A DNA stretch of 64,000 bases. Source: an uncultured Clostridia bacterium (lineage in GTDB: Bacteria > Bacillota > Clostridia > Christensenellales > DTU072). Shown here one piece after another: positions 1 through 10,746 of this stretch. Where the stretch lies: NCBI GenBank assembly GCA_934274515.1, contig CAKQTC010000011.1:12219-76218 (forward strand). The letters run 5' to 3'. Under the pieces are notes generated by a model. It did not search any database and had not been told where the DNA came from. It saw only the letters and a program-made list of their open reading frames with translations. Numbering within the stretch: position 1 is the first letter of the stretch; each line of letters opens with the position of its first letter. A program made the translations under genes and the position numbers.

Positions 1-672
1 TCTGAATTTTCTGATATTGATAGGAACAACTCCATGTTCCTTGTAGTGCTTGTATGAATCTGAAAGAGAGTTGCTGTCAATCACATATTTAAGACCGCAT
101 TTCTCAATCTCGGAGGTTATAAAATTCAGGGTGCTTTCTCTCTGCTCGTCAGTTATCGCCGGCATAGAGAAAGCGGGCGGGATTTTAAGTTCGGTAAGGT
201 ATCTTTCGATATTCTTTTTCTGCTGCTCCCAGTTTCCCTTGCCCTGATATTTCTGCCATTCCTCGGAGTTTCCGCCCCATAAGGAAATGCTTATAGTCCA
301 GTAATTCTGCATTGCGTTCAACGCCTCTATAAATCCCTTGGGAATATATCTGGCGTTGGTGTCCTGGGTTACTCTTAGATACGGAAGCCGCACCTCGTCA
401 ACATAAGATACAAGCTCCAGCAGTTTTGAGTACAGTGTAAGCTCTGCGGAGCAGGCTATGAACACATCCCTTATCCGCATTTCGTGGAGAATCATATTCA
501 TAACTTCCTTGACTTTCTCAATAGGCATTTCCGGCTCACCTGTAACAGCTCCTGAACAGGAAAGACAATGGGAATTGCAGGTTGCGTTGAATGTTACGGC
601 TGCCTGCTGAATATAAAGTTCCGGTCGCATAAAGTATTTTGGATGTTTTGTTTGCAATAGGTTATTCTTCAC
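1..672 (-). CDS. Radical SAM protein, 3'-truncated by window edge
   Basis: An open frame of 224 codons runs off the left edge, so the C-terminus is missing. I chose a GTG start at 672 because GGAGG lies five bases upstream; the next in-frame Met is codon 15. Cys32, Cys36 and Cys39 form a CxxxCxxC motif (context TCNSHCLSC), the [4Fe-4S] ligand signature of radical SAM enzymes, which cleave S-adenosylmethionine to start radical chemistry. The rest reads like a radical-SAM TIM barrel. The start overlaps the upstream tail-fibre gene by 11 bases, so it is translationally coupled to the late tail operon. The substrate cannot be inferred. Confidence 0.8.
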   Translation of the reverse strand, partial: MKNNLLQTKHPKYFMRPELYIQQAAVTFNATCNSHCLSCSGAVTGEPEMPIEKVKEVMNMILHEMRIRDVFIACSAELTLYSKLLELVSYVDEVRLPYLRVTQDTNARYIPKGFIEALNAMQNYWTISISLWGGNSEEWQKYQGKGNWEQQKKNIERYLTELKIPPAFSMPAITDEQRESTLNFITSEIEKCGLKYVIDSNSLSDSYKHYKEHGVVPINIRKFR

Positions 673-1315
673 TTGAACCTCCTCCGCCTGTGCTGTAAGT
701 CCACGGTGATGTAAGATTTACTGTTGTATACGCCAGCTCCGTGCCGTTCTTTGAATCTGTCAAAGACACTCTGACCGATACTGTCACAGAGGAATCTCCT
801 CCCTGATATTTTATCTTGCAGGTGGCTGTCTTTGACACAGAGCCGCTGGCTATGCTCCCGCTTTCAGTTCCGCCTATGGTTTTTGAATACAACATTCCTT
901 GAGTTTGTGTTACGGAAAATGAAAGCCTGTATTCTCCGCTGAAATGTCCGACGGTAGAGACATCGACTTTATAGGACACTTTTATAGTCTGCGAGTAATT
1001 TCCGCTGCCTTCCTTATCTCTTGATGTGCTGGTGGATGTTATTGAGCCAGAGAGAACTGCGTATGCCGGCTCAACATTGTTCGGCACTACATAGGTTTTG
1101 CCATTGTACCGGACACATATAGTGCTGAATAAAGAGCTGCTGTAAGTCCAGTATTTTCCATTCAAAATAAGGTAGCCTGATTTCTCGATAAGCGGAAGAT
1201 ATTGTTTTTTATCCTTGTAATAACAGAGCGACGGTGTGGTAATTTTGCTGTAACTTCCGTTCCAATGTACATATGAGGACCCACTCTTCAAGTTTTTTAT
1301 ATATAGTTCTGCCAT
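662..1315 (-). CDS. Small tail-fibre-like protein
   Basis: A 217-aa Ser/Thr/Gly-rich protein, predicted mostly beta, with a low-complexity GGGGSSEE tail and no signal peptide. Its start overlaps the stop of the giant hub gene and its end overlaps the radical SAM gene, placing it last among the structural genes. Composition and position suggest an accessory fibre or receptor-binding subunit. I recognise no named family. Confidence 0.6.
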   Translation of the reverse strand: MAELYIKNLKSGSSYVHWNGSYSKITTPSLCYYKDKKQYLPLIEKSGYLILNGKYWTYSSSLFSTICVRYNGKTYVVPNNVEPAYAVLSGSITSTSTSRDKEGSGNYSQTIKVSYKVDVSTVGHFSGEYRLSFSVTQTQGMLYSKTIGGTESGSIASGSVSKTATCKIKYQGGDSSVTVSVRVSLTDSKNGTELAYTTVNLTSPWTYSTGGGGSSEE

Positions 1316-4300
1316 TATTCTATCCAGATGTCTCCATTCTGCGGTGATGATGGTGCTGATGTTGGGATGTTCATTACATTGTCTGCCTGGAATCGGCTTG
1401 CCCTTATAGTGTCGCCTACTCTTAATAGTCTGTTGATGTATGACCCGCTTGTGATAGTTGACTGGGGCGTGAAGTCTATCTTGACATTTACATTACTTCC
1501 GCCATAATAGTTAGTTCCTACTGTGAACTTCTCGCTGCCGTTTGTATAGTCAGATGTCCTTAATGTGGGCGTCGCATTTAAACATGAAAAACAATAAACT
1601 CTTCCGCCTCGGAGCCATATTGCCCAGCCGCCCTCTCGAGAGCCATATCCTATACATCCTATAGTTATCTCGTCATCATCAAAGCAGGCATACTCCAGGA
1701 TATTCAGGCTCTTAGGAGTGTCAGACCATCCGTGATAGGAAGCTAGGAAATGTATTCTGTTCTGGTTATATGGAATACTTCTCGAACCTCCTTCTGACCT
1801 GACAGCGACATCTGAGAAAGAATCAGCTTCTTGAAAGGTTACTGGATAGAAGTTGGATGAGCTTAGAGACGAAAGGTCTATTCTATAGCTTGCTCTTGAC
1901 GCAGCTGTACCAGCTCTGCCGCCATAACTGTCTGCTGTCAGTCCAAGTACAGAGCTTATCTTACCCTTGATATAGTTCCAGAAGTCTAAGCATGTTGTCT
2001 TATACCATGTGCCAGCAGGTTTAAGCAGCATCTTCTCAGTGTCTATAGGTGTAGAAGAATTCCTTGCAGCGTCAGCCAGTGTGTTAAATGCTGTAGCCGC
2101 ATCTGTAGCCCCTGTACCGCCTTTACTTACAGGAAGAGTTCCCTCGAAATGGTCTGCGTCAATTGTGGAACTGTTTCCATTTTTTATAACAAAATCTGAT
2201 GTAGAACCATTAGACAATGTTATTCTTATTTTGTTTGTTCCGCCGTTTTCTGTAGAAGTTTCAATCTGTTCAACTTTTACAACAGAAACACCGGGTTCTC
2301 CTTGTTTTCCTTTTAAGTTTTTAAAAGCAAAATCAATATATTTTTTTGAATCAAAACCTTTTGTTGTTACAGTAACCTCTGGAATTCCTGTGTTATCATC
2401 AACACTGGCAGTAATATCACCAAATCCGGCTGATTGACCTGGCTTTCCTTGCGGTCCGGTAGCACCTGTTTCGCCTTTTGCAGTAATGAGCTTTCCGTTT
2501 TCATCAAATTCAAGATATGCACCTGTGTCTGTTACATAGCGATAAGTATTGTTCAAAGAATTAAAATAAATTCCTGTAAAACCAATTCCTGTTTCATATA
2601 CAGCTTTTGTCTTTTTGTTGTACTGTTCAGATTCGTATGAACCGACAACACAAACTTCGTTATAACCGCTAGTTTCTGTATTTTGAAAAACTTTTAGACC
2701 ACAAAAAAGAAACGAATTGTTGTCCTCCTGTTCATCTTTAAAAGAAAAACAACAGCAGGCAGTTATAGTATTGCCAATTTCACCATTTTTTTCGCTCAGC
2801 GATTGAACTTTTTTATAAGAAACAGAACCTTTCCAAACAGCTCCATAACATTCAACTTCACTTTCAGATAAGAATTTGTCTACAGAATATATGCAATAAT
2901 CTTCCAGATTTTGAACATAAATCTTGTTGTCGTTACTGTAAATCGGTATATAAACAGATTTGTCAGCTTCTGAAGAAGAAACGTCATTTCCATAGATAGT
3001 TATGTTTGAAATAGCAGAAAGATTGTCTAAATTATTCGCAAATTCAAACATAGGATTTTCAAGCATAACAATTCCTTCCTGGTTTGCAGTTGAAGTATTT
3101 GTTGGAAAAAATCCAAATCGGCAAAAAACTGTTATACCGCCATCTTTTATTTGCAGATTTTTAGAAAATTCTGAAACATCACCACGAGGAATAAATGTGC
3201 TTCCTGTAACTTCCCATGTCATATTTGACTTGCTGAATCTAAGAAAAATGGTAACAAAAGAAGCTGTAAGCATAACGTATATGTAATTTGAATCATCTGT
3301 TGCAGCGGCTATGGATATTGTCTTGTTCGAGGCATTAAAACTTTCGCTTTTAGTATTTGTTGTAAGATTGTACAAGTAAAGAAGTTTGTTGTCTGAATCT
3401 GAATCGTCAAGATACATTATATAGTCGCCAAAATAAGCGATTTCTGTAAAATCAGGCTTGTTGCCCAAATCGGTATAGTTCGTGTTTGAACCGTTTGATA
3501 TTTTTGTTTTTTTTATGCAGTTCTTTTTTTTGAAAAGAATCGTTGTTGTGGAATTGTAATAAATGTATCCATCCTTGAACCAATAATCTTTTGTTACTGC
3601 GTTCAATGTTCGCTTCAATGCTGTTGTTTTTCCAGAAACTTCGTATACAGATATGGTATATGAAGAGCTTGAATTTTCTGTTACTTCGGCAAAATACAGT
3701 TTTGAATCAAACCAATGATAATTTTCTGCTGTTCTTAATTCTGTTGGTGAAGTTGTTGCATTTGAGGCGTATATGTCAATCAGTTCGTTGGAATTATAAG
3801 TTCCTTCATTTACCTGTATCATCGCTTTTTCTGGCGTAAGCTGAAAAAGAACATTTGATTTTGAATCTTTTACAGTAAAATAGCCGCCTTCAATAAGAGT
3901 TCCTGTTGCACTCATTGAAAAATCGCCCACATGAAGTTCAACATCGTAATCGATTACCGCTCCATTTTCTACTTTTGGAATAACTTTTATATATTTGTTT
4001 ACGCCACCCACGCGAAACGCACCTTTATGCAAAGTTGAACCATCTTTTAAAACAGTATCGTTTACAGCCCAATAATTGTATTGGTCGCCTTGCAATGCTC
4101 CGTCTGTGATATAGCCGAGGTTCGCACAGACAGCGGAAAGCTCGTTCACGAAAATCTGGTTCGCACCAAGTGCACCGTCAATCTTGACTTTCTCGCCGCT
4201 GTCGTTTATATCCCAAGCCTTTACAACGTCGTATGCGGAAACTGGCTTCACCTCGATAAAGTATGCGTCTGACCACTCTGATTTTCCGCCCTTTGTGAAA

Positions 4301-7300
4301 GCCCTTGCTCTGTAGACGTACATTGTGTTCATCGCACCGTCATTGTCCTGTCCGAACAGAGGAACGCTGAAAGCAACGCTTGAGCCTTTTACAGAGAGAT
4401 AGCCGTCCTTGTCGCCCTTCTTGTAGTTCTCAAGGCTATCGTAAGGATTAAGTCCGAGTGCAGGAGCAAACCACTCAAGCTCACTCTCATCAGTGATTAC
4501 AGAATATTTTCCGGCTGTAACCTTGTAGCCTTTCGCCACCTGTAGCTCACATCCAAGGAAGTCATACACATTGTCGCTCTGTATGTTCCAAGATACAGGA
4601 ACAGTACGACCGCTCGCAGACAATTTTATATCAGGAACATCAGGAATCCATCCTTTGAACACTGAAATATCAGTTGCTATGTCTGAAATTTCCACAGAAT
4701 CAGCGGCAGTGCTCACAGAGAGGATTATCGTATGTGCAAGAACCTCAGCCTTTGTAGGATATGTGTTCTCCGCAAAGAGCCAGCTGTAGTCCAATGTGTC
4801 AGCAGCAGAGAGAACTTCCTTTCCGTCAATCGTGAGTTTGTATGCAGGTTTAAGGTAGTAGTCGCTTGTGTTGTCAGACCAAGATATGTGGATTCCCTGC
4901 TTGTCCGCATAGGCTGTTACACTAGGTTTTGTGATTTTATAGGTCTTATAAAGGCTTGTGTCAATGCTGCTTCCGGCAAGTGTCTTTGAAACATTGTCTG
5001 CGACTGAATAGCACTCTACATAGATGTCCTTGCTGGTAATATCAGACACTTCCTGATAGCCATTCAGTTTCACATAGAACATTCTTCCTGCAAGGGAATT
5101 TTCAGCCACAATCTCATCGCCGTATTTTACATTAAGAAATTTATCTCCGTAAGAAGAGCCTTTTACACTTGCCTTTATAAAGAGCGTTCCCTCTGTTGCG
5201 TATGAAGATATTTCAATATCTCCGATTTTCCAGCCAAGATAGTTGTCGACATTGACAGATTCGGATGTGCAATATTCAGATTCAAGCTCGTAAACAGATA
5301 CGGACTTTACACGGAATTGGTACTTTGAAATTTTATCAGCCTCGCTGTAGCCGTCTTTGCTCCTATCGAAGTAATAAAGAGTTTCTCTTGATGAATATTC
5401 TCCTACAGATTCCCATTCATCAGTATCGTTTCTTTTTATTTCTACCTTGAACAGCCTTGGATTAAGACTTGCGTTTGTGGACTGCTCGCAAGTCCATTCA
5501 AGCCTTATGTAATCACGCATTGCCATAGCCTTTAGAGCCTTTGGCTCATACGGCTTTGTCTTTACTGGATTCTCTATAGATAATGTTTCTGACGGCTCGG
5601 ATTCATTATTCATCTTATCCTTTGCCGTTACATAATAATAATGCGTTGTAAATTTTTCACTGGTATTATGTGTGAATGTGTACTGAGCCTGTGAATTATT
5701 ATCATGCGGAATGGTCTGTATTCTTACAAAACGTCCGACGGTCTTGTGGTAAATAAAGTATTCAGACACTCCGCTCTTGTTGTCTGTTGAGCCGTTCCAT
5801 ACAAGGGTTATGTTTCCGTTATTATCAGAAACAGCTTCTGTAAGAACAGGTGAGGTAGGAGGCGTAACATCAATATCTTTAGATATTGCGTCTATTTTTT
5901 CTGTAAGAGAGGCTGTAGCGTCTGCAACTTTTTGTTCCTGGTCATAAGCCGAGGTCTTGTCGGAAAATACAAATTCTTCCTCTTCTCTTGATGGGATTGT
6001 CATATTCGCGGTGAATACAGGCATTTTGGTTCCCATATTATAAAGTTCTGGTCTGTAAGGAACGAGCCGAATATCAAATTGCCCATTATCTTTTGGACTT
6101 ATGCTAAGTACAAGCCCTTTTTCTGTTATGGCTTTCAGATTACCAAAGGCGACAAGATTTCCTATCTTTGGAACAATTTGAATAACTTTCCCGGTCTCGC
6201 TGTCCGTACCGCTTCCTAGATATATAGGTTCCTTGAAATAAAGGGTGTTTGTAAGACCTATTTCTGGCGTGAGTTTTATGTTTTTATCAGAATCTACCAA
6301 AATTCCGTTCTTATCACAGAATTCAAGGGTTATACATCTGCTGGCTTGATATTTCTCCGGCTGCACAATAGTACATCCAAATCCTGATTTGCCAGAGAAC
6401 TCAATAGGACTGTCTACTGTAATACCATAAAGATAATTGCCGTCATTGCTGGTTATAAGACTTGTTATTCTTGCTCCGCTTTCTTTTCCGACAAGAAGAG
6501 AATCGTCCTGAATCAAAAGGACATCTCCGACACTTAGGGCATATCCAATAGAGCCTACGGTATACGAATAGGATTCTTTTTGATAAAGAACTGTACAAAG
6601 GTTATAACGAACAAGAGAATAAAGTTGCTCCCGGTTTGTAACATAGTTGATAAATATTGACGAAATTTCTTTGGTAGGCTTTCTATAGTCCTCTCCGTCA
6701 TTCATTACGTACAAACTATTCCGCGTGTAATTGTCTGTTTCGTCTGTAAACTCTGCAAGATAACCAGAAATCTCATTCGCAAGGCTTCTTGTGTTTGATT
6801 TTGAAATGATATTCTGCTGATTCAGAACTCCCACAGGATAATCAGTAGGTTTTCCCAGAAGCACCTCGTATCTGTTTTTCTCATCTCTTTTTAGAGATGA
6901 ACGCCCTGTCAGAAGAATATTTTTCAGCAAAGTCTCAAATTTTATCTCTGATGATACAACCCCATTGCAGGAAAATTTCATGTGAAGAAGCTCGTTGCTA
7001 TTTTTTTTCTTTGTGCCGTCTGTAACATCCTCACAGAAATTATACAGTTCTTTTACACTATTCATATTCACGCAATCATAAGTTTTTGCGTCTATGCCAA
7101 GGGCGGGTCCTACGAGTGCGTACAAGAACTGAGAGGCTACATTCTGCGAGCAGTATTTCTTCTCAATATATTCAGGTAGATAAAATTTTGCAGATTTAGA
7201 TTCATCAAGCGTTACAAGCCCCATTTGTTTCAGGGCTTCTATAAAAGTTGTCCTATAAAGAATCCTGAGTATCTTTTTCTTGTAAAAATCTATTGTTCCG

Positions 7301-10300
7301 CTGTCAACAGAAGAGAAATCATACGAAAGTCCTATATTTGTGGCATATTTCTCAATATCCTCTATCTGTATATTTTCAGGAGTCTTTGCAGACAGTGCAG
7401 AAAGTTTTTCGTAGTACTCGCTTTCCTGATTATTATAAATTTCCTGTAATTTTTCCTGTATCTGTATATATTGGTCAGCTTGCTCTGAAAGGCTGTAGTC
7501 GTCTGCTCCGTTTGCTGCGTTGCCAACAGAACTTGTGTAATAATAGACTTTACCAGATTGAGATAATCCTGTTTTTATTGCATATACAGGCTTAAACGAT
7601 GCTAATAAAATTTTATCAGTATCGCTTTGACCTCTCAGCAACCTGTTTGCAGCTGTATCAAGCTCTGTCTTAGTAAGAACTGTACCATCTGGTTTTATCG
7701 GGGTAACGACAATGGCGTATGTAGGATATTTCGAGTTCAAGATATTTTCATTTGTATATTTTTTTGCGAAAACCCAGTATTTCTTGTCGGGCTCAGCGTC
7801 TGCAAAGCCATTCTGTTGCAGCTTAGAACCATAAACCATCGGTCTGTTTGTATATAGAATATCTGCGTCTACTGAACTATTGCTAAGGGTAGAGTAGTTA
7901 AAAATCTCTTTTTTTAGTTGTTCAGAAAAATTGTTGCCATCTGCTGTTTGGTAATATTCGGACGGCTTAATAGATGAATCCTTTTTATAGATATAGACAC
8001 TATGGGTTGCATTATCCGTTTTTTTGATAAACACTCCGTCATAACTATCGCCTTTTCCTGTTGTTATATACAGTCCGTCTATAATAGTTCTGTTTGTGTC
8101 ATCAGTATAAATATTCGTTAAATCTACAGGATAGTCAGTGCCGTCTATATTGAATATATAGTCTTTACCCGGAATGTTCAGTTTTGAATATTCCAATCCT
8201 TTTTCAGACAAGTAATATCTCGTGATATTTGATTTTACCGTGTTTGTTGTTACATCGGTACCGTCAATAAACAAGGTAATTGTTTTTCTTTGTCGAAGAG
8301 CGTCAAGATACTCCTGTTCAGAAATATCTTCTATTTTATAATCTTTTGAGGAATTAAGATATTTGTGGTAATTATTTGTCTTTGGACTTATGACAGCAGG
8401 AACCCAGTTCCCTGATTGGGTATCATAGTTAGGAGCAAGGTTCTGTGCTATACAAGAAAACTGATTTAAACTTTTCCCGGCTGTTTCTGCTATATCCTGC
8501 TTTAATTTTATTGCTACGTAACAGAATCTGTTTAAGTCATCATCTTTGATTGGTCTTAGCGGCAGTTTTCTCATTACCTGCTTATCTTCTCCTTTTTCGT
8601 GAAGGGAGATAGAGCCGTCGTCAAGAGATTCTTTAAATTTATCCTTATCAAAGGCAAATGTTCTTAAATAATCCCATTTCATAAGGTCGCAGTAAGACAT
8701 TGCCGTCCATTCATCGCTTATTGTGTGCGAATCGCCAGAATCAGAATCTTTCCACGTATATTCCTGAAAATAAGCCGGTGTCAGTCTTAAAACCCTAACC
8801 TCGACAGAATCTAGGTGTTCATCACTATCGTTGTGGTAGCCAATAAGTTTGGCACATTCGTTAGGAGTAAATTCTTTTACTGCGACATAACTTCTTGCCG
8901 AAACATTTATATCATCTCTGCTGATTTCGTGTTTTGACAGGTCATCAGTATTATTATTGATAACCTGAATCATAGCATCATAATCATCAGCCTCTATTAT
9001 CTCTGTTACAGAGAGTACAGTCCAACCATTCTCTTCGTTTAAGTCGTTCGGTTTCAAAGCATTATCAACCCATTTTCCACCGCTACTAGTCGCGATTCTT
9101 GTATTTGGGTCAAGTCTTGGTTGAGTTACCAGTACATTTTTTGAAGATGAGGTTAAAATCTGATTTTTTGAAAATGATGAGACAAAAAATATTGTTTTTA
9201 CTAAAACCTCATTTGTCGACCATACAGTTACTCCATTGTGTTTTCTAAGTCCTACTAGACATTTTATGGTTGCAACCTTATTGAAAGTTGCATTATCTTT
9301 ACTTGTGTACCTGCCATTAAGATTAAAAATTTCTGTATTAATAAATTTATCTTTCAGAAAGAACTCGGACATCGAATCCTCGCTGGACGTTTTTAAATAA
9401 TCTCTTTTTCCAAACAACGAGTTGTATTCATACAGTTTTTCATTTTTTGTATAATAAGATGGTTTTATATCTTGCCCATCATATACATCGATGTAATCAA
9501 AATTGTTCCAGCCTGCCGGAGAATCTGCGTCAGATGACTTTTGGTTTTTCTTTATAAAACGCCATTGTATCGCAAAGCTGACTGGCACATTATAATAGAA
9601 AATTTTTCCATCCTCTTTTCTCGTGCGGTAGGCATAAAGTCCATTTGGAAAACTGAACTCAACTTCAATTTTCTGTGGGCAAGAACGTGAAAATCTTACT
9701 GAATTTGTCTTAAAACCATTTGGTATTGAAGTTCCCATATAGGAACGTTCAGCCACTTTCTTTATATCACCGTCTTTAATATTCAATATATTTGCGTCCG
9801 GCTTTTTTTGTTCTACAGTCTGAGGATATAAAGTTCCGAATCTGTTTTCGTTGTCTTTTAAAAGAGTTCCTGCTTGAAGTATCTCTACTGAAACATCGTT
9901 GTTTTTCCATTTCTTCAAGATGTCTCCTGTATCAGCATCATTGTAACCACGCAGCATTCCGTGCATTACTGAATTACGTATAGTATCTTCAAAGGTTCTG
10001 TTGTAAGCCAGCATTGTCTCGCCGAGTTTTAGGTCTGTGATTTTTACAGGACTGTCTGCTATTTCATAGAGTTTTGTTAAGTAATGACCTTTATTAGCTC
10101 CATTTTCTCCAGTAAGTGTAGTATTGAAAGCAGAACCTGCTGTGTAAGGATTCAGCAGATGTTTTCCCAATAGGATAGGGTATTTATGGTTAAGAATATT
10201 CTGGTTAGAGCCATCAGATAATCCAAGCGTATTCTCAGCCTCTTTCATAGTGTCGTTTTTCTGTTTTTTTGAATAACTCGAGCTATCAGAAGAATAGTCT

Positions 10301-10746
10301 ATTATGTCTTGTATTCCTTGGCTGGCAACCATACCGATACCAGTGTATATTAATCCTGCTCCAATAGTGGCTCCTACTCCTGATGTAAAAACAGAAAGCA
10401 AGACTCCGCCTGCTATCGCTAGTCCGCCGCCAAGATAATTTACCCATTGCTGGGTGCTATCCTCTGGTATTACAATAAAACTTACAATATCATTGCCCTT
10501 GACTTTGTATTCAAGGTCAGTCTGCTCATTTCCATTTAAAAGACAAAGCGTTCTAAATTCTTTTGTTTCTGGCGTTATATATGAGGTATTTCCAGACTCG
10601 ACATCATAGAGTTCATAAGGAACAGAGACAGCGTCTTTTTCTTCTATATATTTATTAATTATGCTCTGTAGTTTCTGACCGTTTTTAACTTTTCTTGTTT
10701 CTGTAACTTCACTTAAAATGTCATCAAAAAAATTGACTATAGCCAT
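1315..10746 (-). CDS. Giant central tail hub/host-specificity protein (gpI-gpJ-like plus fibre)
   Basis: About 3143 aa. I place the start at 10746 (MAIVNFF), nested in the end of the peptidase gene. Residues about 1-170 hold a small domain followed by a long Gly/Ala hydrophobic stretch, like lambda tail assembly protein I. The next 1400 residues are in the position of gpJ/tail hub proteins. A fibronectin type III region begins near residue 1630 (PPTSPVL, then LVWNGSTD). Collagen-like GxY runs (GETGATGPQGKPGQ) occur near residue 2760, then a GGTGAT-type fibre repeat and a C-terminal probable receptor-binding region. One polypeptide thus seems to span tail tip to fibre. Domain limits are by eye. 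Confidence 0.8.
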   Translation of the reverse strand: MAIVNFFDDILSEVTETRKVKNGQKLQSIINKYIEEKDAVSVPYELYDVESGNTSYITPETKEFRTLCLLNGNEQTDLEYKVKGNDIVSFIVIPEDSTQQWVNYLGGGLAIAGGVLLSVFTSGVGATIGAGLIYTGIGMVASQGIQDIIDYSSDSSSYSKKQKNDTMKEAENTLGLSDGSNQNILNHKYPILLGKHLLNPYTAGSAFNTTLTGENGANKGHYLTKLYEIADSPVKITDLKLGETMLAYNRTFEDTIRNSVMHGMLRGYNDADTGDILKKWKNNDVSVEILQAGTLLKDNENRFGTLYPQTVEQKKPDANILNIKDGDIKKVAERSYMGTSIPNGFKTNSVRFSRSCPQKIEVEFSFPNGLYAYRTRKEDGKIFYYNVPVSFAIQWRFIKKNQKSSDADSPAGWNNFDYIDVYDGQDIKPSYYTKNEKLYEYNSLFGKRDYLKTSSEDSMSEFFLKDKFINTEIFNLNGRYTSKDNATFNKVATIKCLVGLRKHNGVTVWSTNEVLVKTIFFVSSFSKNQILTSSSKNVLVTQPRLDPNTRIATSSGGKWVDNALKPNDLNEENGWTVLSVTEIIEADDYDAMIQVINNNTDDLSKHEISRDDINVSARSYVAVKEFTPNECAKLIGYHNDSDEHLDSVEVRVLRLTPAYFQEYTWKDSDSGDSHTISDEWTAMSYCDLMKWDYLRTFAFDKDKFKESLDDGSISLHEKGEDKQVMRKLPLRPIKDDDLNRFCYVAIKLKQDIAETAGKSLNQFSCIAQNLAPNYDTQSGNWVPAVISPKTNNYHKYLNSSKDYKIEDISEQEYLDALRQRKTITLFIDGTDVTTNTVKSNITRYYLSEKGLEYSKLNIPGKDYIFNIDGTDYPVDLTNIYTDDTNRTIIDGLYITTGKGDSYDGVFIKKTDNATHSVYIYKKDSSIKPSEYYQTADGNNFSEQLKKEIFNYSTLSNSSVDADILYTNRPMVYGSKLQQNGFADAEPDKKYWVFAKKYTNENILNSKYPTYAIVVTPIKPDGTVLTKTELDTAANRLLRGQSDTDKILLASFKPVYAIKTGLSQSGKVYYYTSSVGNAANGADDYSLSEQADQYIQIQEKLQEIYNNQESEYYEKLSALSAKTPENIQIEDIEKYATNIGLSYDFSSVDSGTIDFYKKKILRILYRTTFIEALKQMGLVTLDESKSAKFYLPEYIEKKYCSQNVASQFLYALVGPALGIDAKTYDCVNMNSVKELYNFCEDVTDGTKKKNSNELLHMKFSCNGVVSSEIKFETLLKNILLTGRSSLKRDEKNRYEVLLGKPTDYPVGVLNQQNIISKSNTRSLANEISGYLAEFTDETDNYTRNSLYVMNDGEDYRKPTKEISSIFINYVTNREQLYSLVRYNLCTVLYQKESYSYTVGSIGYALSVGDVLLIQDDSLLVGKESGARITSLITSNDGNYLYGITVDSPIEFSGKSGFGCTIVQPEKYQASRCITLEFCDKNGILVDSDKNIKLTPEIGLTNTLYFKEPIYLGSGTDSETGKVIQIVPKIGNLVAFGNLKAITEKGLVLSISPKDNGQFDIRLVPYRPELYNMGTKMPVFTANMTIPSREEEEFVFSDKTSAYDQEQKVADATASLTEKIDAISKDIDVTPPTSPVLTEAVSDNNGNITLVWNGSTDNKSGVSEYFIYHKTVGRFVRIQTIPHDNNSQAQYTFTHNTSEKFTTHYYYVTAKDKMNNESEPSETLSIENPVKTKPYEPKALKAMAMRDYIRLEWTCEQSTNASLNPRLFKVEIKRNDTDEWESVGEYSSRETLYYFDRSKDGYSEADKISKYQFRVKSVSVYELESEYCTSESVNVDNYLGWKIGDIEISSYATEGTLFIKASVKGSSYGDKFLNVKYGDEIVAENSLAGRMFYVKLNGYQEVSDITSKDIYVECYSVADNVSKTLAGSSIDTSLYKTYKITKPSVTAYADKQGIHISWSDNTSDYYLKPAYKLTIDGKEVLSAADTLDYSWLFAENTYPTKAEVLAHTIILSVSTAADSVEISDIATDISVFKGWIPDVPDIKLSASGRTVPVSWNIQSDNVYDFLGCELQVAKGYKVTAGKYSVITDESELEWFAPALGLNPYDSLENYKKGDKDGYLSVKGSSVAFSVPLFGQDNDGAMNTMYVYRARAFTKGGKSEWSDAYFIEVKPVSAYDVVKAWDINDSGEKVKIDGALGANQIFVNELSAVCANLGYITDGALQGDQYNYWAVNDTVLKDGSTLHKGAFRVGGVNKYIKVIPKVENGAVIDYDVELHVGDFSMSATGTLIEGGYFTVKDSKSNVLFQLTPEKAMIQVNEGTYNSNELIDIYASNATTSPTELRTAENYHWFDSKLYFAEVTENSSSSYTISVYEVSGKTTALKRTLNAVTKDYWFKDGYIYYNSTTTILFKKKNCIKKTKISNGSNTNYTDLGNKPDFTEIAYFGDYIMYLDDSDSDNKLLYLYNLTTNTKSESFNASNKTISIAAATDDSNYIYVMLTASFVTIFLRFSKSNMTWEVTGSTFIPRGDVSEFSKNLQIKDGGITVFCRFGFFPTNTSTANQEGIVMLENPMFEFANNLDNLSAISNITIYGNDVSSSEADKSVYIPIYSNDNKIYVQNLEDYCIYSVDKFLSESEVECYGAVWKGSVSYKKVQSLSEKNGEIGNTITACCCFSFKDEQEDNNSFLFCGLKVFQNTETSGYNEVCVVGSYESEQYNKKTKAVYETGIGFTGIYFNSLNNTYRYVTDTGAYLEFDENGKLITAKGETGATGPQGKPGQSAGFGDITASVDDNTGIPEVTVTTKGFDSKKYIDFAFKNLKGKQGEPGVSVVKVEQIETSTENGGTNKIRITLSNGSTSDFVIKNGNSSTIDADHFEGTLPVSKGGTGATDAATAFNTLADAARNSSTPIDTEKMLLKPAGTWYKTTCLDFWNYIKGKISSVLGLTADSYGGRAGTAASRASYRIDLSSLSSSNFYPVTFQEADSFSDVAVRSEGGSRSIPYNQNRIHFLASYHGWSDTPKSLNILEYACFDDDEITIGCIGYGSREGGWAIWLRGGRVYCFSCLNATPTLRTSDYTNGSEKFTVGTNYYGGSNVNVKIDFTPQSTITSGSYINRLLRVGDTIRASRFQADNVMNIPTSAPSSPQNGDIWIE

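Noticed and set aside
2009..2437. 142-codon plus-strand frame within the hub gene
   Set aside because: Antisense shadow of the fibre/collagen region; no ribosome-binding site and against the direction of the operon.
1315..2500. Diversified region in the fibre C-terminus
   Set aside because: No C-type-lectin-like ending and no paralogue or template repeat to compare with.
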